Below are positions 55,842 to 64,000 of a DNA stretch of 64,000 nt, piece by piece; the stretch's first letter is position 1; the number at the start of each line of letters is the position of its first letter. The notes beneath the pieces are model-generated. The model worked only from the letters and a program-made list of their open reading frames with translations, made no database searches and was not told the origin of the DNA. The translations under genes were made by a program, and so were the position numbers. This stretch comes from GCA-2687025 sp964473525. GTDB taxonomy: Bacteria > Poribacteria > WGA-4E > GCA-2687025. The stretch is from contig CAYYPK010000012.1 in assembly GCA_964473525.1 (NCBI GenBank), positions 62,001-126,000 of the forward strand, written 5' to 3'.

Positions 55842-58046
55842 CTAGAGGATGGAGTCCATCGCGAGGGCAGGATGGCCGACCTCGGTGAGGAAGGGGATGA
55901 TGTCTTCCTCGGTGACGCCGATCGTCTCGTCCGCGATCATCTCGTAGAAGTTGGGGATCTCGATTTCACGGGAGCGCTGCACGAGCCGGTCGTGTAGCTC
56001 TTCCTTCAGCATCTTCGGCATCCACACGAGGCGCGCGAACCCACCGTCGCCGGAGAGGAACTTGCGCTGGCAGATGTTGTATTTGCTGTGCCCGACGAAC
56101 CCCGGCGTGCTGATGCCGCCGCCGATGGTTCCCGCCAGAGTGGTGAACTTCATGCCGCAGGGCGTCTCGCCGTCGTACTCGCGATTCACGGTCATCACGC
56201 CGTTGCAGAACGGAGCGATGGCGGCGATGCACTCGCAGCATCCACAGGTCGTCATGGGATCGTGGACGAGACTGTAGAAGTTGTAGTGGTCGATCTTGCC
56301 GCGCGACGCCTGTAGCACGAACTCGTTGACGCCTTCCCACTCGCCGAGCTCCGCGTTGAGTACGCGACCCTTCGGCACCGGCTGGTTCGGGCCTGTGGGG
56401 TTCACCTCGTTCGAGGCGCGGCAGTCGAGCCAGTTGTACGCGCCGCACAGTCCCGTGCGTTCGGGACTGATAACGCACACGTGGCTGGGCGCGAACGACT
56501 GACACAGCGTGCACGAGTAGAACATGTCCGTCGTCTCGTCGGTCATGCCCTCAATGCGCGCGTCGCGGATGGCGTACACCTTCCGCGCCTGCTCGGTTAT
56601 CTCGAGCGCCTTCTCTGCCTCCGTGTAGATCTTCACCTGTACCTTGTCGAAGATGCGACCGAAGTCCTGGTGGAAGCGGGCGTGGACGATCTTGCCGAGG
56701 TCGCCCAGGCGGAAGCCCTTGTCGTAGGCGCTCTTGCTGATGCGGTACCACGCGATGTCGCGCTGACCGATGTGCATGACGCCCTGAGCGTAGTTCACGA
56801 GGTGGTGAATCTGCCGCTCGAGAATCGGCTCGAAGTCGTCCTGCATTCCACGGCCGGCGACCTCTGCCACGAGCGCCATGTCGAACCGGCTGCCCGGCTC
56901 GATGTCGTCCAGATCGGGGCCGATGACTTCGATGCGACCGTCCTCGACCTCGTCCATGGGCCTGGTGGTCGTGAACTCACACACCGTGTTCGTGCCGCCG
57001 CGGCACTCGGCGTACAGATCCTCGCGACGGACGCGCTCGCCCTCGAACGCGGCGCCGTAGGCAACCGGTACGGGCACCTCGGAGACGGCGACCTTGAGAC
57101 CGCGGACCTCGACCGCCCTGGCGACGATCTCGTCGTGAGGGACGTTCGACACGACGTGCTCGTACGTGCATATCCCGGTCGGCAGCACCTCGGGGATGTC
57201 GGAGTCCGCGATGGTCGGGAAGCCCCAGTTGATGGCTCCCGCCGCGTTTGCGTACCACTCCTCGGTGACGTGCCCGAGCGCCATGACGAAGGCGAAGCAA
57301 CGGTCCTTGTTGTAGATGAGTATCTTGCGATAGTCGCCCGGCTCGATGCCGCCGAAGGACATCGCTGCGCGCGTAGCGAACCCCATGGCGAAGACGGCAG
57401 CGGAGATGTCTGGTCCGAACGACACGAGGCGCGTCGGCCAGCCGATCTGCACGCCCGCCTCCACGAGTTGATCGGAGAACCGTACGCCGTTGTTCTCGCC
57501 GCACATGAAGACGTACAGGTTCTTCTCCTGTAGCTCCTGCGCGATCTTGGCGGCGATCTCCGGGCTCGGCGCCGCGCCAGCGATGGCGGCGAAGCCAGGC
57601 GCCGTGCCGTCGACGAACTCAATGCCGCGCTTGCGGAGGATGATGTCGTCGGCGGCGCCCAACCACAGGTTGCCGTCCCGCGGGTCCTCCTGCTGGGTGT
57701 AGGCGTCGGGGTCCTTGAGGTACTTGATCGACTCGCTGATTTCCTCAGCAAAGAGCGTTGCCATGCCGGCGTCCAGCGCGGGGCCGAGGTACGGCAGATG
57801 CGTATTCTCGCTCACGGGAGGCGGCAGCAGGGAGTTCGTGCGCTTCAGCACCAGCTCCATGTCGCTCAGCTTCTCGACCTTCATTCCGAGCATGCCGTAG
57901 ATGATGGGAAGGTAGTACGCCGTGTTGGGGAACCCGACCTCCTGGTTGAGCCCCCAGCGGTCCACCGCTTCTTTCCAGTCGTTCTCGGCGCGCTCCACGA
58001 TCGTGTGGGCGCCGCGTATCGCTGCCGAACAGATGATCTTGGACAT
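55842..58046 (-). CDS. acsB: Acetyl-CoA synthase (CODH/ACS beta subunit)
   Basis: A 734-residue protein, the full length expected of bacterial AcsB with its CODH-binding N-terminal domain (MSKIICSAAIRGAHTIVERA). The A-cluster cysteines are all visible: Cys512 and Cys515 in YSCTLCQSF, the two later ones in SHVCVISPERTGLCGAYNW, and the Cys601-Gly-Cys603 motif in MTTCGCCECI that binds the distal nickel. ETPCGMKFTTLAGTIGGGIS and GHSKYNICQRKFLSGDGG follow as in other ACS. It condenses CO, a methyl group from AcsCD and CoA into acetyl-CoA. It starts 30 bases after acsA. Confidence 0.97.
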   Translation of the reverse strand: MSKIICSAAIRGAHTIVERAENDWKEAVDRWGLNQEVGFPNTAYYLPIIYGMLGMKVEKLSDMELVLKRTNSLLPPPVSENTHLPYLGPALDAGMATLFAEEISESIKYLKDPDAYTQQEDPRDGNLWLGAADDIILRKRGIEFVDGTAPGFAAIAGAAPSPEIAAKIAQELQEKNLYVFMCGENNGVRFSDQLVEAGVQIGWPTRLVSFGPDISAAVFAMGFATRAAMSFGGIEPGDYRKILIYNKDRCFAFVMALGHVTEEWYANAAGAINWGFPTIADSDIPEVLPTGICTYEHVVSNVPHDEIVARAVEVRGLKVAVSEVPVPVAYGAAFEGERVRREDLYAECRGGTNTVCEFTTTRPMDEVEDGRIEVIGPDLDDIEPGSRFDMALVAEVAGRGMQDDFEPILERQIHHLVNYAQGVMHIGQRDIAWYRISKSAYDKGFRLGDLGKIVHARFHQDFGRIFDKVQVKIYTEAEKALEITEQARKVYAIRDARIEGMTDETTDMFYSCTLCQSFAPSHVCVISPERTGLCGAYNWLDCRASNEVNPTGPNQPVPKGRVLNAELGEWEGVNEFVLQASRGKIDHYNFYSLVHDPMTTCGCCECIAAIAPFCNGVMTVNREYDGETPCGMKFTTLAGTIGGGISTPGFVGHSKYNICQRKFLSGDGGFARLVWMPKMLKEELHDRLVQRSREIEIPNFYEMIADETIGVTEEDIIPFLTEVGHPALAMDSIL

Positions 58047-58076
58047 CGCTGTCTCTCCCTCGCGTCCGACTTCGCC

Positions 58077-60050
58077 TTAGACCGCGTCCAGGTCGCGTCG
58101 CATCTCCATGTCGAAGAGCACGCGCTCGCGGGCCTCGTCGAGGCCGAGGGCTTTCCTCTTCTCGTCGATGTGGTCGATCATGAGCTTCGCCATCTTGATG
58201 GGGTCCGGTTCGAACGCCCACTTGCCGCCGTAAGATTCGGAGATCTCGTCCATGAGCCACTCGGTGACTTCCGGGCTACCCTCTGTCGGCCACGTGACGC
58301 CGAAGACGGTGTAGACGCCTGAGGCGACGAAGTATTGGCCGATGGCTATGGCCTTCTCCGCCATCCACTCGGGAGCCGCGCCCGCAACGGGCAGGTCGGA
58401 GAGGTCGTCGCCCAGGCCGCCCTCCTTCACCATCGCCGTTGCCGCCATGAGGATGCGGGAGTTGTCCACGCACGAACCCATGTGCAGGACGGGCGGAATC
58501 CCGACCGTCTCGCACACCTCGGTCAGTCCCGGCCCGGCGTGGAGGTGCGCCGCCTCCGGTGTCATGAGCCCGAGCTTGGCGCACGCCATGGCGGAGCAAC
58601 CCGTCTGGATGACCAGGACGTCGTTCTTGACGAGTTCCTTCACGAGGCGGGTGTGGACGTCCTCGTGCTTCACACGGGCGTTCGTGCAACCGACGACTCC
58701 GGCGACGCCGCGTATCCGCCCGTTGATGATGTTGTCGTTGAGCGGCTTGTACGACGCGCGGAACAGCCCGCCGAGCAGGTAGCCGATCGTCTCGTGCGAG
58801 AACCCCGCGACGAGGTCGACGCTCTGGCTGGGGATGTTCACTTTGCTCTGCGCGCGGTTCGGGTAGTTGTCGATGGCGCGCCGGACGATCTCCTTCGCCG
58901 CCTCCAACGGGGCCGCGTCGTCCATCTCGATGTGGATGGCGCCGGGGAGCCGCGCCTTGTGCGATACGGTCATCACCTCGGTGTGGTAGCAGTCCGCCAC
59001 CTTCGGCAGCGATTGCATGATGCACTGCACGTCCACCACCATCGCTTCGACGGCGCCGGACACGACGGCGAGTTCCTGCTGCAGCATGTTCCCCGCGAGC
59101 GGAACGCCGTGCCGCATGAGCACTTCGTTCGCCGAGCAGCAGATGCCGCTGAGGTTGATGCCTCCCGTCGCCCCGTTCGCGGCGGCGGCGGCGAGCAGCT
59201 CCTTGTCTTGCGACGCGACGACAAGCATCTCGGGTAACAGCGGCTCGTGACCGTGGACGACGATGTTCACCGCGTCTTCGCGGAGGACGCCGAGGTTGAC
59301 CTTGCCTGTGACGGGCACGGGCGTCCCGAGCATGATGTCCTGCAGCTCGGTGGCGAGCATGGAGCCGCCCCAGCCGTCTGCGAGCGCAGTGCGGGACGCC
59401 TGCTGGAACAGGTGCTTGTAGTCCAGGTCCACGCCCATGACGGTTCGGTGCAGGCATTCGACCACTTCGCGGTCGATGGCGCGCGGCGCCGCGTTCTGTT
59501 CCTTCCAGACCTGCTGCCGCTTCAGTGGGGCGCGTTCCAGGAACCGCAGCGTGCCATCGGGCTTGCCGAACTCCTTGAGGGCCTCTTCGCCCAGCTCCAG
59601 GGCGATGTCGCGCGTCGCCCTTCCGTTGATTTCGATCCCGAAGTCGAGCGCGACCTGTATCAGCTTCTGCTCGTCCAGGATGCCGAAGTCCGAACCCTCG
59701 CCCTTGGCCGCTTCGATGAAAGTCTCGACCACCGTGCGGGCGTGGTCGCTGTGCGCCGACGTGCCAGCGGCGACCATGCGAACGAAGTTGCGGGCGGCGA
59801 TCGTCTCGACCGTCGCGCCGCAGACGCCGCGGCGGTTATCCCTCTCCTCAGGCGTCTCCTCGCGTCGGCGAGGGGCGGGAAGCCTGCATGGACCCATCGA
59901 GCAGAGCTTGCAGCAGCTCCCCTCGGCTCCGATAGGGCAAGGACGCATGTCCGCCGCGCGGTCGAAGGCGGTCAGCACTCCGTCGTGCGTCGCCTTCTCA
60001 ATCATCTCGTTGGTTGCGCCGTCTACGCTTCTTTCATCCATTTCCGACAT
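58077..60050 (-). CDS. acsA: Carbon monoxide dehydrogenase catalytic (alpha) subunit
   Basis: A 657-residue CooS/AcsA-type nickel CODH. MSEMDERSVDG is chosen as the start; GGGAGGAC lies just upstream. N-terminal D and B clusters: Cys38, Cys46-Cys47, Cys50, Cys55 and Cys77 (MRPCPIGAEGSCCKLC, SMGPCR). Later segments match the C cluster surroundings: ADGWGGSMLATELQD, ISGICCSANEVLMRHG-like, VIQTGCSAMACAKLGLM and LHMGSCVDNSRIL. It interconverts CO2 and CO and passes CO to AcsB. Flanked by acsD and acsB. Confidence 0.97.
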   Translation of the reverse strand: MSEMDERSVDGATNEMIEKATHDGVLTAFDRAADMRPCPIGAEGSCCKLCSMGPCRLPAPRRREETPEERDNRRGVCGATVETIAARNFVRMVAAGTSAHSDHARTVVETFIEAAKGEGSDFGILDEQKLIQVALDFGIEINGRATRDIALELGEEALKEFGKPDGTLRFLERAPLKRQQVWKEQNAAPRAIDREVVECLHRTVMGVDLDYKHLFQQASRTALADGWGGSMLATELQDIMLGTPVPVTGKVNLGVLREDAVNIVVHGHEPLLPEMLVVASQDKELLAAAAANGATGGINLSGICCSANEVLMRHGVPLAGNMLQQELAVVSGAVEAMVVDVQCIMQSLPKVADCYHTEVMTVSHKARLPGAIHIEMDDAAPLEAAKEIVRRAIDNYPNRAQSKVNIPSQSVDLVAGFSHETIGYLLGGLFRASYKPLNDNIINGRIRGVAGVVGCTNARVKHEDVHTRLVKELVKNDVLVIQTGCSAMACAKLGLMTPEAAHLHAGPGLTEVCETVGIPPVLHMGSCVDNSRILMAATAMVKEGGLGDDLSDLPVAGAAPEWMAEKAIAIGQYFVASGVYTVFGVTWPTEGSPEVTEWLMDEISESYGGKWAFEPDPIKMAKLMIDHIDEKRKALGLDEARERVLFDMEMRRDLDAV

Positions 60051-60090
60051 GCGTCCCGTCCTCCCTAAAGGCCGTCGCGGATTCGTTCCA

Positions 60091-61035
60091 CTACGGCGCG
60101 AGGCTTCCAATCGCAGTTCTGATCTGAGCTATCGCGTCCGGGTGGCGCATCACGAGCACGTCCGCTCCGGCGAGCAGCAGAGACATCGCCGTGGTCGCCT
60201 CCATGAGGACGCCGCGCTTCTTCTGGTCGCCGAGTTTGGGGTCATCGGCCTCGGGGGTCTTGACCTCCTTGACCTTCCACACCTGCGGAGCCAGATTGCA
60301 GATCATCGGGAACTGCAGGCTCTCGTCCCCTTGAGTCAGGGCGGCCATGCGGGTCCGCTCCATGACGGAGTAGGTGTATTCGAGCCCGTATCCGAGCCCT
60401 CCAGTCGTCGGATCGACGATCATCTGCTCAGCAGGCACGCCAAGGTCAGCCAGTAGGATGTTCAGCTGCTTGCACAGGTTGATGTCGATAGGCGTGGACG
60501 CTGCGACCGTGTGGCCGTACGCGATGGCCGCCGCGCCAAGCTGCCGGTAGTTGCCCTCGACAACCGGCCCGATGACCAGCTTCCGGTCCTCGGATGTTTC
60601 GGCGACGAGGCGCAGGACGTCCGTGTCCTTCTCATCGCTGTCCGATCCCCACGCGATGAGCGGCACATCCACGGCGGCGGCAACCTTCTGCACCGTCTCC
60701 GCGGCCGCCTCGGGCGGCGCGTCGGCGCCGTTGGGGTCCGTGCTCGCCAGTTGGATGCAGATCATGTCGGCGTCGTATTCGTCCACGCATTTCTTGGCCC
60801 ACGCCGCCGGGTCGTCCGTGACGCCCTCGAAAGGCTCGAGAGCGACCTCCGGCCAGTCGTCCGGTGGGGCGTCGTACACCTCCATCGCGATGCGTGGGGG
60901 GTTCGGCATCTCGCCTTCGAACACGTGGAACGGGTAGCTCGTCTCACCACCAACGGTGATGGCATTCGCGCCATCTCCCAGTTGGATTTCTCGGATCGCC
61001 CCTGTGTAGGCGACCTTGGGGATTTCAACCGCCAT
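60091..61035 (-). CDS. acsD: Corrinoid/iron-sulfur protein small (delta) subunit
   Basis: A 314-residue TIM-barrel protein that pairs with AcsC. AVEIPKVAYTGAIREIQLGDG opens the family domain, and PNPPRIAMEVYDAPPDDWPE, MICIQLASTDPNG, ADLGVPAEQMIVDPTTGGLGYGLEYTYSVMERTRMAAL and MSLLLAGADVLVMRHPDAI are highly conserved AcsD blocks. It holds the lower side of the cobalamin in the complex. It is placed 41 bases after the 74-residue gene and 40 before acsA. Confidence 0.95.
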   Translation of the reverse strand: MAVEIPKVAYTGAIREIQLGDGANAITVGGETSYPFHVFEGEMPNPPRIAMEVYDAPPDDWPEVALEPFEGVTDDPAAWAKKCVDEYDADMICIQLASTDPNGADAPPEAAAETVQKVAAAVDVPLIAWGSDSDEKDTDVLRLVAETSEDRKLVIGPVVEGNYRQLGAAAIAYGHTVAASTPIDINLCKQLNILLADLGVPAEQMIVDPTTGGLGYGLEYTYSVMERTRMAALTQGDESLQFPMICNLAPQVWKVKEVKTPEADDPKLGDQKKRGVLMEATTAMSLLLAGADVLVMRHPDAIAQIRTAIGSLAP

Positions 61036-61076
61036 GCGCGCCTCCGCTCAGTCGGGTTGTCGCTCCGGGGTCGGTG

Positions 61077-61301
61077 TCAGGCGGGGGTGCGGCGTTTCTC
61101 ACTGCCGTACCACTCGTCGTTGAACCAGTACCGCTCGCCGGTTTCCAGGTATCGGAGCATCTCGTCGCGGTCCCTCAGCTTGTTTCGCCAGTTCTGGGGG
61201 CCGGTCGGAGGTCCAGGCTCGTAGGTCTCCTCGCCGATCGTCCGGCGCGCTCTTTCCGCGCCTTCGACAGCGGTCGCATCGGTCGTCTTCTCATCGGACA
61301 T
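61077..61301 (-). CDS. Small protein of the CODH/ACS operon, 74 residues
   Basis: A hydrophilic 74-residue protein. A disordered-looking start (about 1-35, Glu, Thr and Pro rich) leads to a compact aromatic end: PQNWRNKLRDRDEMLRYLE, then RYWFNDEWYG. No cysteines or histidines are present. It sits between cooT and acsD with short gaps, so it is co-transcribed. No family is recognised. It may be a stability or docking factor for the corrinoid or CODH subunits. Confidence 0.65.
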   Translation of the reverse strand: MSDEKTTDATAVEGAERARRTIGEETYEPGPPTGPQNWRNKLRDRDEMLRYLETGERYWFNDEWYGSEKRRTPA

Positions 61302-61322
61302 GTGTCGTCCTCCGTTACCTTG

Positions 61323-61526
61323 TCACGCACCCACGGTCGCGATTCTCTCCACGTAGACTTTCTGCCGCGTCAGGTCGATGCCGACGATCCTGCCGGAGAT
61401 CACCATCGGCTCCCCGAAGAGCGTGCGCATCGTGAGCGAGTCCTCGTCGCTCTCGATGAGCGCAACATCCTCGAGCAACAGTTTCTCCTGCTCGCCGTCC
61501 AGCGCGTAGACGTTGCTTTGGCACAT
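61323..61526 (-). CDS. cooT: CooT family nickel-binding protein
   Basis: A 67-residue protein starting MCQSNVYALDGEQEKLLLED. Cys2, directly after the initiator Met, is the nickel ligand known for CooT. The rest (ALIESDEDSLTMRTLFGEP, VISGRIVGIDLTRQKVYVE) is the small SH3-like beta fold of the family. It contributes to nickel delivery for CODH. Three bases separate it from the upstream small gene. Confidence 0.88.
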   Translation of the reverse strand: MCQSNVYALDGEQEKLLLEDVALIESDEDSLTMRTLFGEPMVISGRIVGIDLTRQKVYVERIATVGA

Positions 61527-61529
61527 GTC

Positions 61530-61751
61530 TCACGCCTCCGATTCAGATCCTGGCTGCAGGCTGGATAGAGCCGCCTGTAGCCGGTCACTCGCCTGCCGCA
61601 GTCGTTCCGCCGCCGCAGTGATGTCGCCGCCTACCTCTTCGAGACCTGCCTCCGTCGCCCGCTGGGCCCACTTGGCGAATTCAGCTTCGTGAGAGGCGTT
61701 GTGCTCGATCCAGTGTTCGAGAAGGATCGGTAGCTTGTCGGCGTCCTTCAT
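61530..61751 (-). CDS. Small histidine-containing helical protein of the CODH/ACS operon
   Basis: A 73-residue, mainly helical protein. KLPILLEHWIEHNASHEAEF near the start places three histidines in a pattern that could bind a metal, followed by KWAQRATEAGLEEVGG and a coiled-coil-like end (AAERLRQASDRLQAALSSL). Similar short proteins accompany cooT-type genes in anaerobes as far as I recall, but I cannot name the family with certainty. It lies between cooC and cooT, so nickel handling is a reasonable guess. Confidence 0.65.
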   Translation of the reverse strand: MKDADKLPILLEHWIEHNASHEAEFAKWAQRATEAGLEEVGGDITAAAERLRQASDRLQAALSSLQPGSESEA

Positions 61752-61766
61752 CGTCAGCCTCTCCCT

Positions 61767-62552
61767 TCACGCTGGCTGCGCGAGTTCCTGGGTTAGCCTG
61801 TGCCGAAGCTCTATCAACGGCTCGCGGAGCGGGCCGCTGATCACATCGCCGATCCCGGCGCTGCGCATGCCGTTTTCGACGACCTCGACGCTGTAAGGCA
61901 TGCTCGCGATGAGTTCCACGTCGCCGAGCTCCGACGCGATGAATTCACGGTCGTCAGGGCCGCGCGTCTTGCTCGCCACAGCCCACGTCTTGTGGATGCC
62001 GAGGTCGCCTGCGAGGCCCTGGATGCGCCGCGCGGTCTCGATGCTGCGTCGCCCCGGCTCGACAACCACGATGAGTGCGTCGACGCCTTGCGCCGTCCCG
62101 CGCGTCAAATGCTCGACGCCGGCCTCCATATCGAGAATAGCCACGTCATCGCGTCCGAACAGTAGGTGCGCCATGAGCGCCCGCAGGAAGGCGCTCTCAG
62201 GACAGAAGCAGCCGCTGCCGCCCTCGCGCGCCGCGCCACCGATGCTGAGCAGACGCACTCCGTCGTGCTCAGGGCAGTAGTCGTCGGGGATGTCGTCCAC
62301 CTTGGGGTTCAGCGTGAAGTACTGCCCGAGACCGCCGGGTTTCGCCCCCGTGCGGTCGGCGATAAGGTCGGTCATCTCGAACAGAGGCGTGATCGCGTCG
62401 GGGTTGCGAAACCCCAGCGTCGCGGCGAGGTTGCTGTCTGGGTCGGCGTCCACGGCGATGACGCGTGATCCTTCGCGAGCGTACGTCTGGGCAAGCGCCG
62501 CGCTTAGCGTGGTCTTGCCCACTCCGCCCTTGCCGGTGACCGCCAGCTTCAC
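61767..62552 (-). CDS. acsF: CooC/AcsF-type nickel-insertion ATPase, copy 1
   Basis: A 261-residue MinD-like ATPase. GTG at 62552 is the start: GGGGGAG lies seven bases upstream and the domain opens VKLAVTGKGGVGKTTLSAAL. Other blocks are IAVDADPDSNLAATLG, a CxC metal site GSGCFCPE (Cys115, Cys117), and VAILDMEAGVEHLTRGTAQGVDALIVVVEP. Its start overlaps the DUF3786 stop by four bases (GTGA). It loads nickel into ACS or CODH. Confidence 0.92.
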   Translation of the reverse strand: MKLAVTGKGGVGKTTLSAALAQTYAREGSRVIAVDADPDSNLAATLGFRNPDAITPLFEMTDLIADRTGAKPGGLGQYFTLNPKVDDIPDDYCPEHDGVRLLSIGGAAREGGSGCFCPESAFLRALMAHLLFGRDDVAILDMEAGVEHLTRGTAQGVDALIVVVEPGRRSIETARRIQGLAGDLGIHKTWAVASKTRGPDDREFIASELGDVELIASMPYSVEVVENGMRSAGIGDVISGPLREPLIELRHRLTQELAQPA

Positions 62553-63196
62553 GACACTCTCCCCCGTCGTATGAGCATCCCGACGACCTTCGTCGCGAGG
62601 ACCACCATGTCCTCTGCGGGCAGGTAGTCGGGCGTGCACTTGTCGAAGAGGAACGCCCCTGACGCCGAGAACTCGTCGTCGCCGCGCCACAAGACCGCGG
62701 CGACCGGCACGCGAGGGAAAGCGTGCGCGACGACGGAAACGTCGCCGTGCTCCGCCGCCTTGCCGCCGATGTCTTCGCCGGCCGCGGTAAGTTCTTCCTC
62801 ACGGCCGTCGAAGGCAGCCACGAGCCGGTCGAGGCTGCGCGCGCGGAACACAGGCAGGTATTGATCGCCGCCTGGCACTTCGCCGAACGTCATCCACTCG
62901 CCCGACACCGGCTTGCCGCTCGCGGTCGCCAGGTAGTGCAGGAGTAGGATCTTGTCGGTGATCGGGACGGCGGCGTCGCTGTCGATGCGCGCGACGTCGA
63001 AATCGGGCGGCGTGATGCGGTACACGTTACCGAGGAGCGTGATCTCGACATCTCCGTCAGCGGTGAGGACGCTGCCGCTCCTGGCGCATTGCTTCGCCAG
63101 GTCACCCGCGCGCAGATCGGCCACCGTGTAGTCGAGGGACAGCTGCCATGCTTCCTGCCAGCTATCGCGTCGCTGAAGGCGGTGTTCAACTTTCAT
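62549..63196 (-). CDS. DUF3786 domain-containing protein
   Basis: A 215-residue protein typical of DUF3786. An upstream ATG at 63208 is possible, but GGAGG precedes MKVEHRL by six bases. It reads AWQLSLDYTVADLRAGDLAKQC, then LGNVYRITPPDFDV, KILLLHYLATASGKPVSGEW, YLPVFRARSLDRLVAAFDG and FLFDKCTPDYLPAEDMVVLATKVV-like ends. The family is known in anaerobes with CODH or corrinoid systems, and its function is unknown. It overlaps metF by 11 bases and acsF by four, so it is translationally coupled to both. Confidence 0.85.
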   Translation of the reverse strand: MKVEHRLQRRDSWQEAWQLSLDYTVADLRAGDLAKQCARSGSVLTADGDVEITLLGNVYRITPPDFDVARIDSDAAVPITDKILLLHYLATASGKPVSGEWMTFGEVPGGDQYLPVFRARSLDRLVAAFDGREEELTAAGEDIGGKAAEHGDVSVVAHAFPRVPVAAVLWRGDDEFSASGAFLFDKCTPDYLPAEDMVVLATKVVGMLIRRGRVS

Positions 63197-64000
63197 CCGC
63201 GCCTCCATCCTCCTCCACGTCGGGTCTCGGGAGCAGTCCTGTCTCTTCCACGATCTGCTCGACCTTCTGTTCCCACTCGATCGCCATGACGTGCACGCCG
63301 GCGATGCCCTCCATCTCCTTCAGTTCCTGTATCTGCTCGACGCAGAATGCGATGCCCTCGACGGACCCCTTTTTCGCCCCCGCGATGCGGTCCACAACGG
63401 CGTCTGGGACGCTGAGCCCAGGCACGTTGTCGCGCATGTAGCGCGCCATGCCAGCCGACTTGAGGGGCGTCACGCCCGCCAGAATGGCTGTCTGCTCGTG
63501 CAGACCCCGGTCGCGCACCTGCTGCATCCATTCGCGGAAACGAGGCATGTCGTAGATGCACTGCGTCTGGATGAAGTCCGCCCCCGCCTGGACCTTCTTC
63601 GCGAGCCGCACCACGCGGAACGCGAACGGGTCGGCGAACGGATTCGCCGCCGCGCCGATGAACATCCGCGGCTCGACGACCGGCGTCTTCGGCGTGTTCC
63701 GAATCTCGTCGCCGCACATAAAGAGCCGGTCGTCGCGCATCCGCTTGACCATCTGGATAAGCTGGATGCTGTCGATGTCGAAGACGTTCTTCGCTGTGGG
63801 GTGATTCCCGAACTTCTGATGGTCGCCGGAGAGGCAGAGCAGGTTGCGGACGCCCAACGCGTGCGCGCCCAGGATGTCCGCCTGCATCGCCAGCCGGTTG
63901 CGGTCCCGGCACGTCATCTGCACGACCGGCTCTACGCCGCGTTTCACGGCAAGGACGCCGCCGGCGATGCTGGACATGCGGACGATGGCGGTCTGGTTGT
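63186..64000 (-). CDS. metF: Methylenetetrahydrofolate reductase, N-terminally cut by window end
   Basis: At least 271 residues of a MetF TIM barrel. The frame runs off the window edge; the first visible codons (NQTAIVR, then MSSIAGGVLA) belong to the conserved N-terminal strand, so the true start lies outside. VVQMTCRDRNRLAMQADILGAHALGV, NLLCLSGDH and QAGADFIQTQCIYD are typical. It reduces methylene-H4-folate to methyl-H4-folate, the substrate of AcsE. No metV-type partner is downstream; one could lie outside the window. Confidence 0.92.
   Translation of the reverse strand, partial: NQTAIVRMSSIAGGVLAVKRGVEPVVQMTCRDRNRLAMQADILGAHALGVRNLLCLSGDHQKFGNHPTAKNVFDIDSIQLIQMVKRMRDDRLFMCGDEIRNTPKTPVVEPRMFIGAAANPFADPFAFRVVRLAKKVQAGADFIQTQCIYDMPRFREWMQQVRDRGLHEQTAILAGVTPLKSAGMARYMRDNVPGLSVPDAVVDRIAGAKKGSVEGIAFCVEQIQELKEMEGIAGVHVMAIEWEQKVEQIVEETGLLPRPDVEEDGGADES

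Noticed and set aside
58276..59457. Long overlapping frames on both strands inside acsA
   Set aside because: Arg/His/Pro-rich shadows of a strongly supported gene.

Overview
High-GC bacterial scaffold with no rRNA, tRNA or CRISPR array visible. It combines a Wood-Ljungdahl (CODH/acetyl-CoA synthase) operon, a type I sulfatase, a TauD-type dioxygenase, sugar-active enzymes, many TolB/VWA/IPT-type envelope proteins, and dispersed hairpin repeats of the kinds seen in uncultured bacteria. This suits an uncultured lineage such as Candidatus Poribacteria or a relative. That placement is inferred from gene content, not from a marker gene. A 10-N placeholder at 1098-1107 shows the sequence is a draft scaffold.

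Layout. 1-3766 (+): end of an aldo/keto reductase, an RraA-like protein, a sulfatase whose frame is broken only by the N placeholder, and two methyltransferase-like proteins. 3783-10947: an ECF sigma factor fused through a membrane segment to a TolB-like domain (-), a divergent VWA-domain exported protein (+), a PadR regulator with an overlapping membrane-protein gene, and a secreted TolB-like propeller. The sigma-fusion and VWA genes carry the same bipartite upstream element in mirror orientation, probably the promoter this sigma factor reads. 11124-17518: GNAT acetyltransferase, a small possibly frameshifted locus, a 30-codon small ORF, and a minus-strand set (APH-type kinase, GH42 enzyme, TauD dioxygenase). 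17810-25885 (+): orphan GAF-histidine kinase, P-loop ATPase, ComEA-like protein and a roughly 1,770-residue exported cohesin/IPT-repeat protein. 26001-28784 (-): DUF4838 protein and a medium-chain dehydrogenase.

29270-45615 (+) is one long gene run: MoxR ATPase, DUF58, BatA-like protein, VWA/glutamine-amidotransferase-like protein, a large membrane/coiled-coil protein, two tandem paralogous exported helical proteins, an exported terpenoid-cyclase-fold protein and an exported beta-repeat protein. MoxR plus several VWA proteins points to an ATP-driven envelope assembly or stress system. The last four members are the uncharacterised part.

45970-64000 holds anaerobic C1 and electron metabolism: a fused NfnAB transhydrogenase (+) convergent with a minus-strand operon reading metF, DUF3786 protein, cooC/acsF, small His-rich protein, cooT, small protein, acsD, acsA, acsB, acsC, acsE, corrinoid activator, second cooC, zinc-ribbon/HD protein and a ferredoxin-like protein. 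Together these cover the methyl-transfer, corrinoid, CO-dehydrogenase and acetyl-CoA-synthase steps with nickel-maturation factors. The formate and upper folate enzymes are not in the window. The three widest gaps in this operon each contain hairpin repeats.
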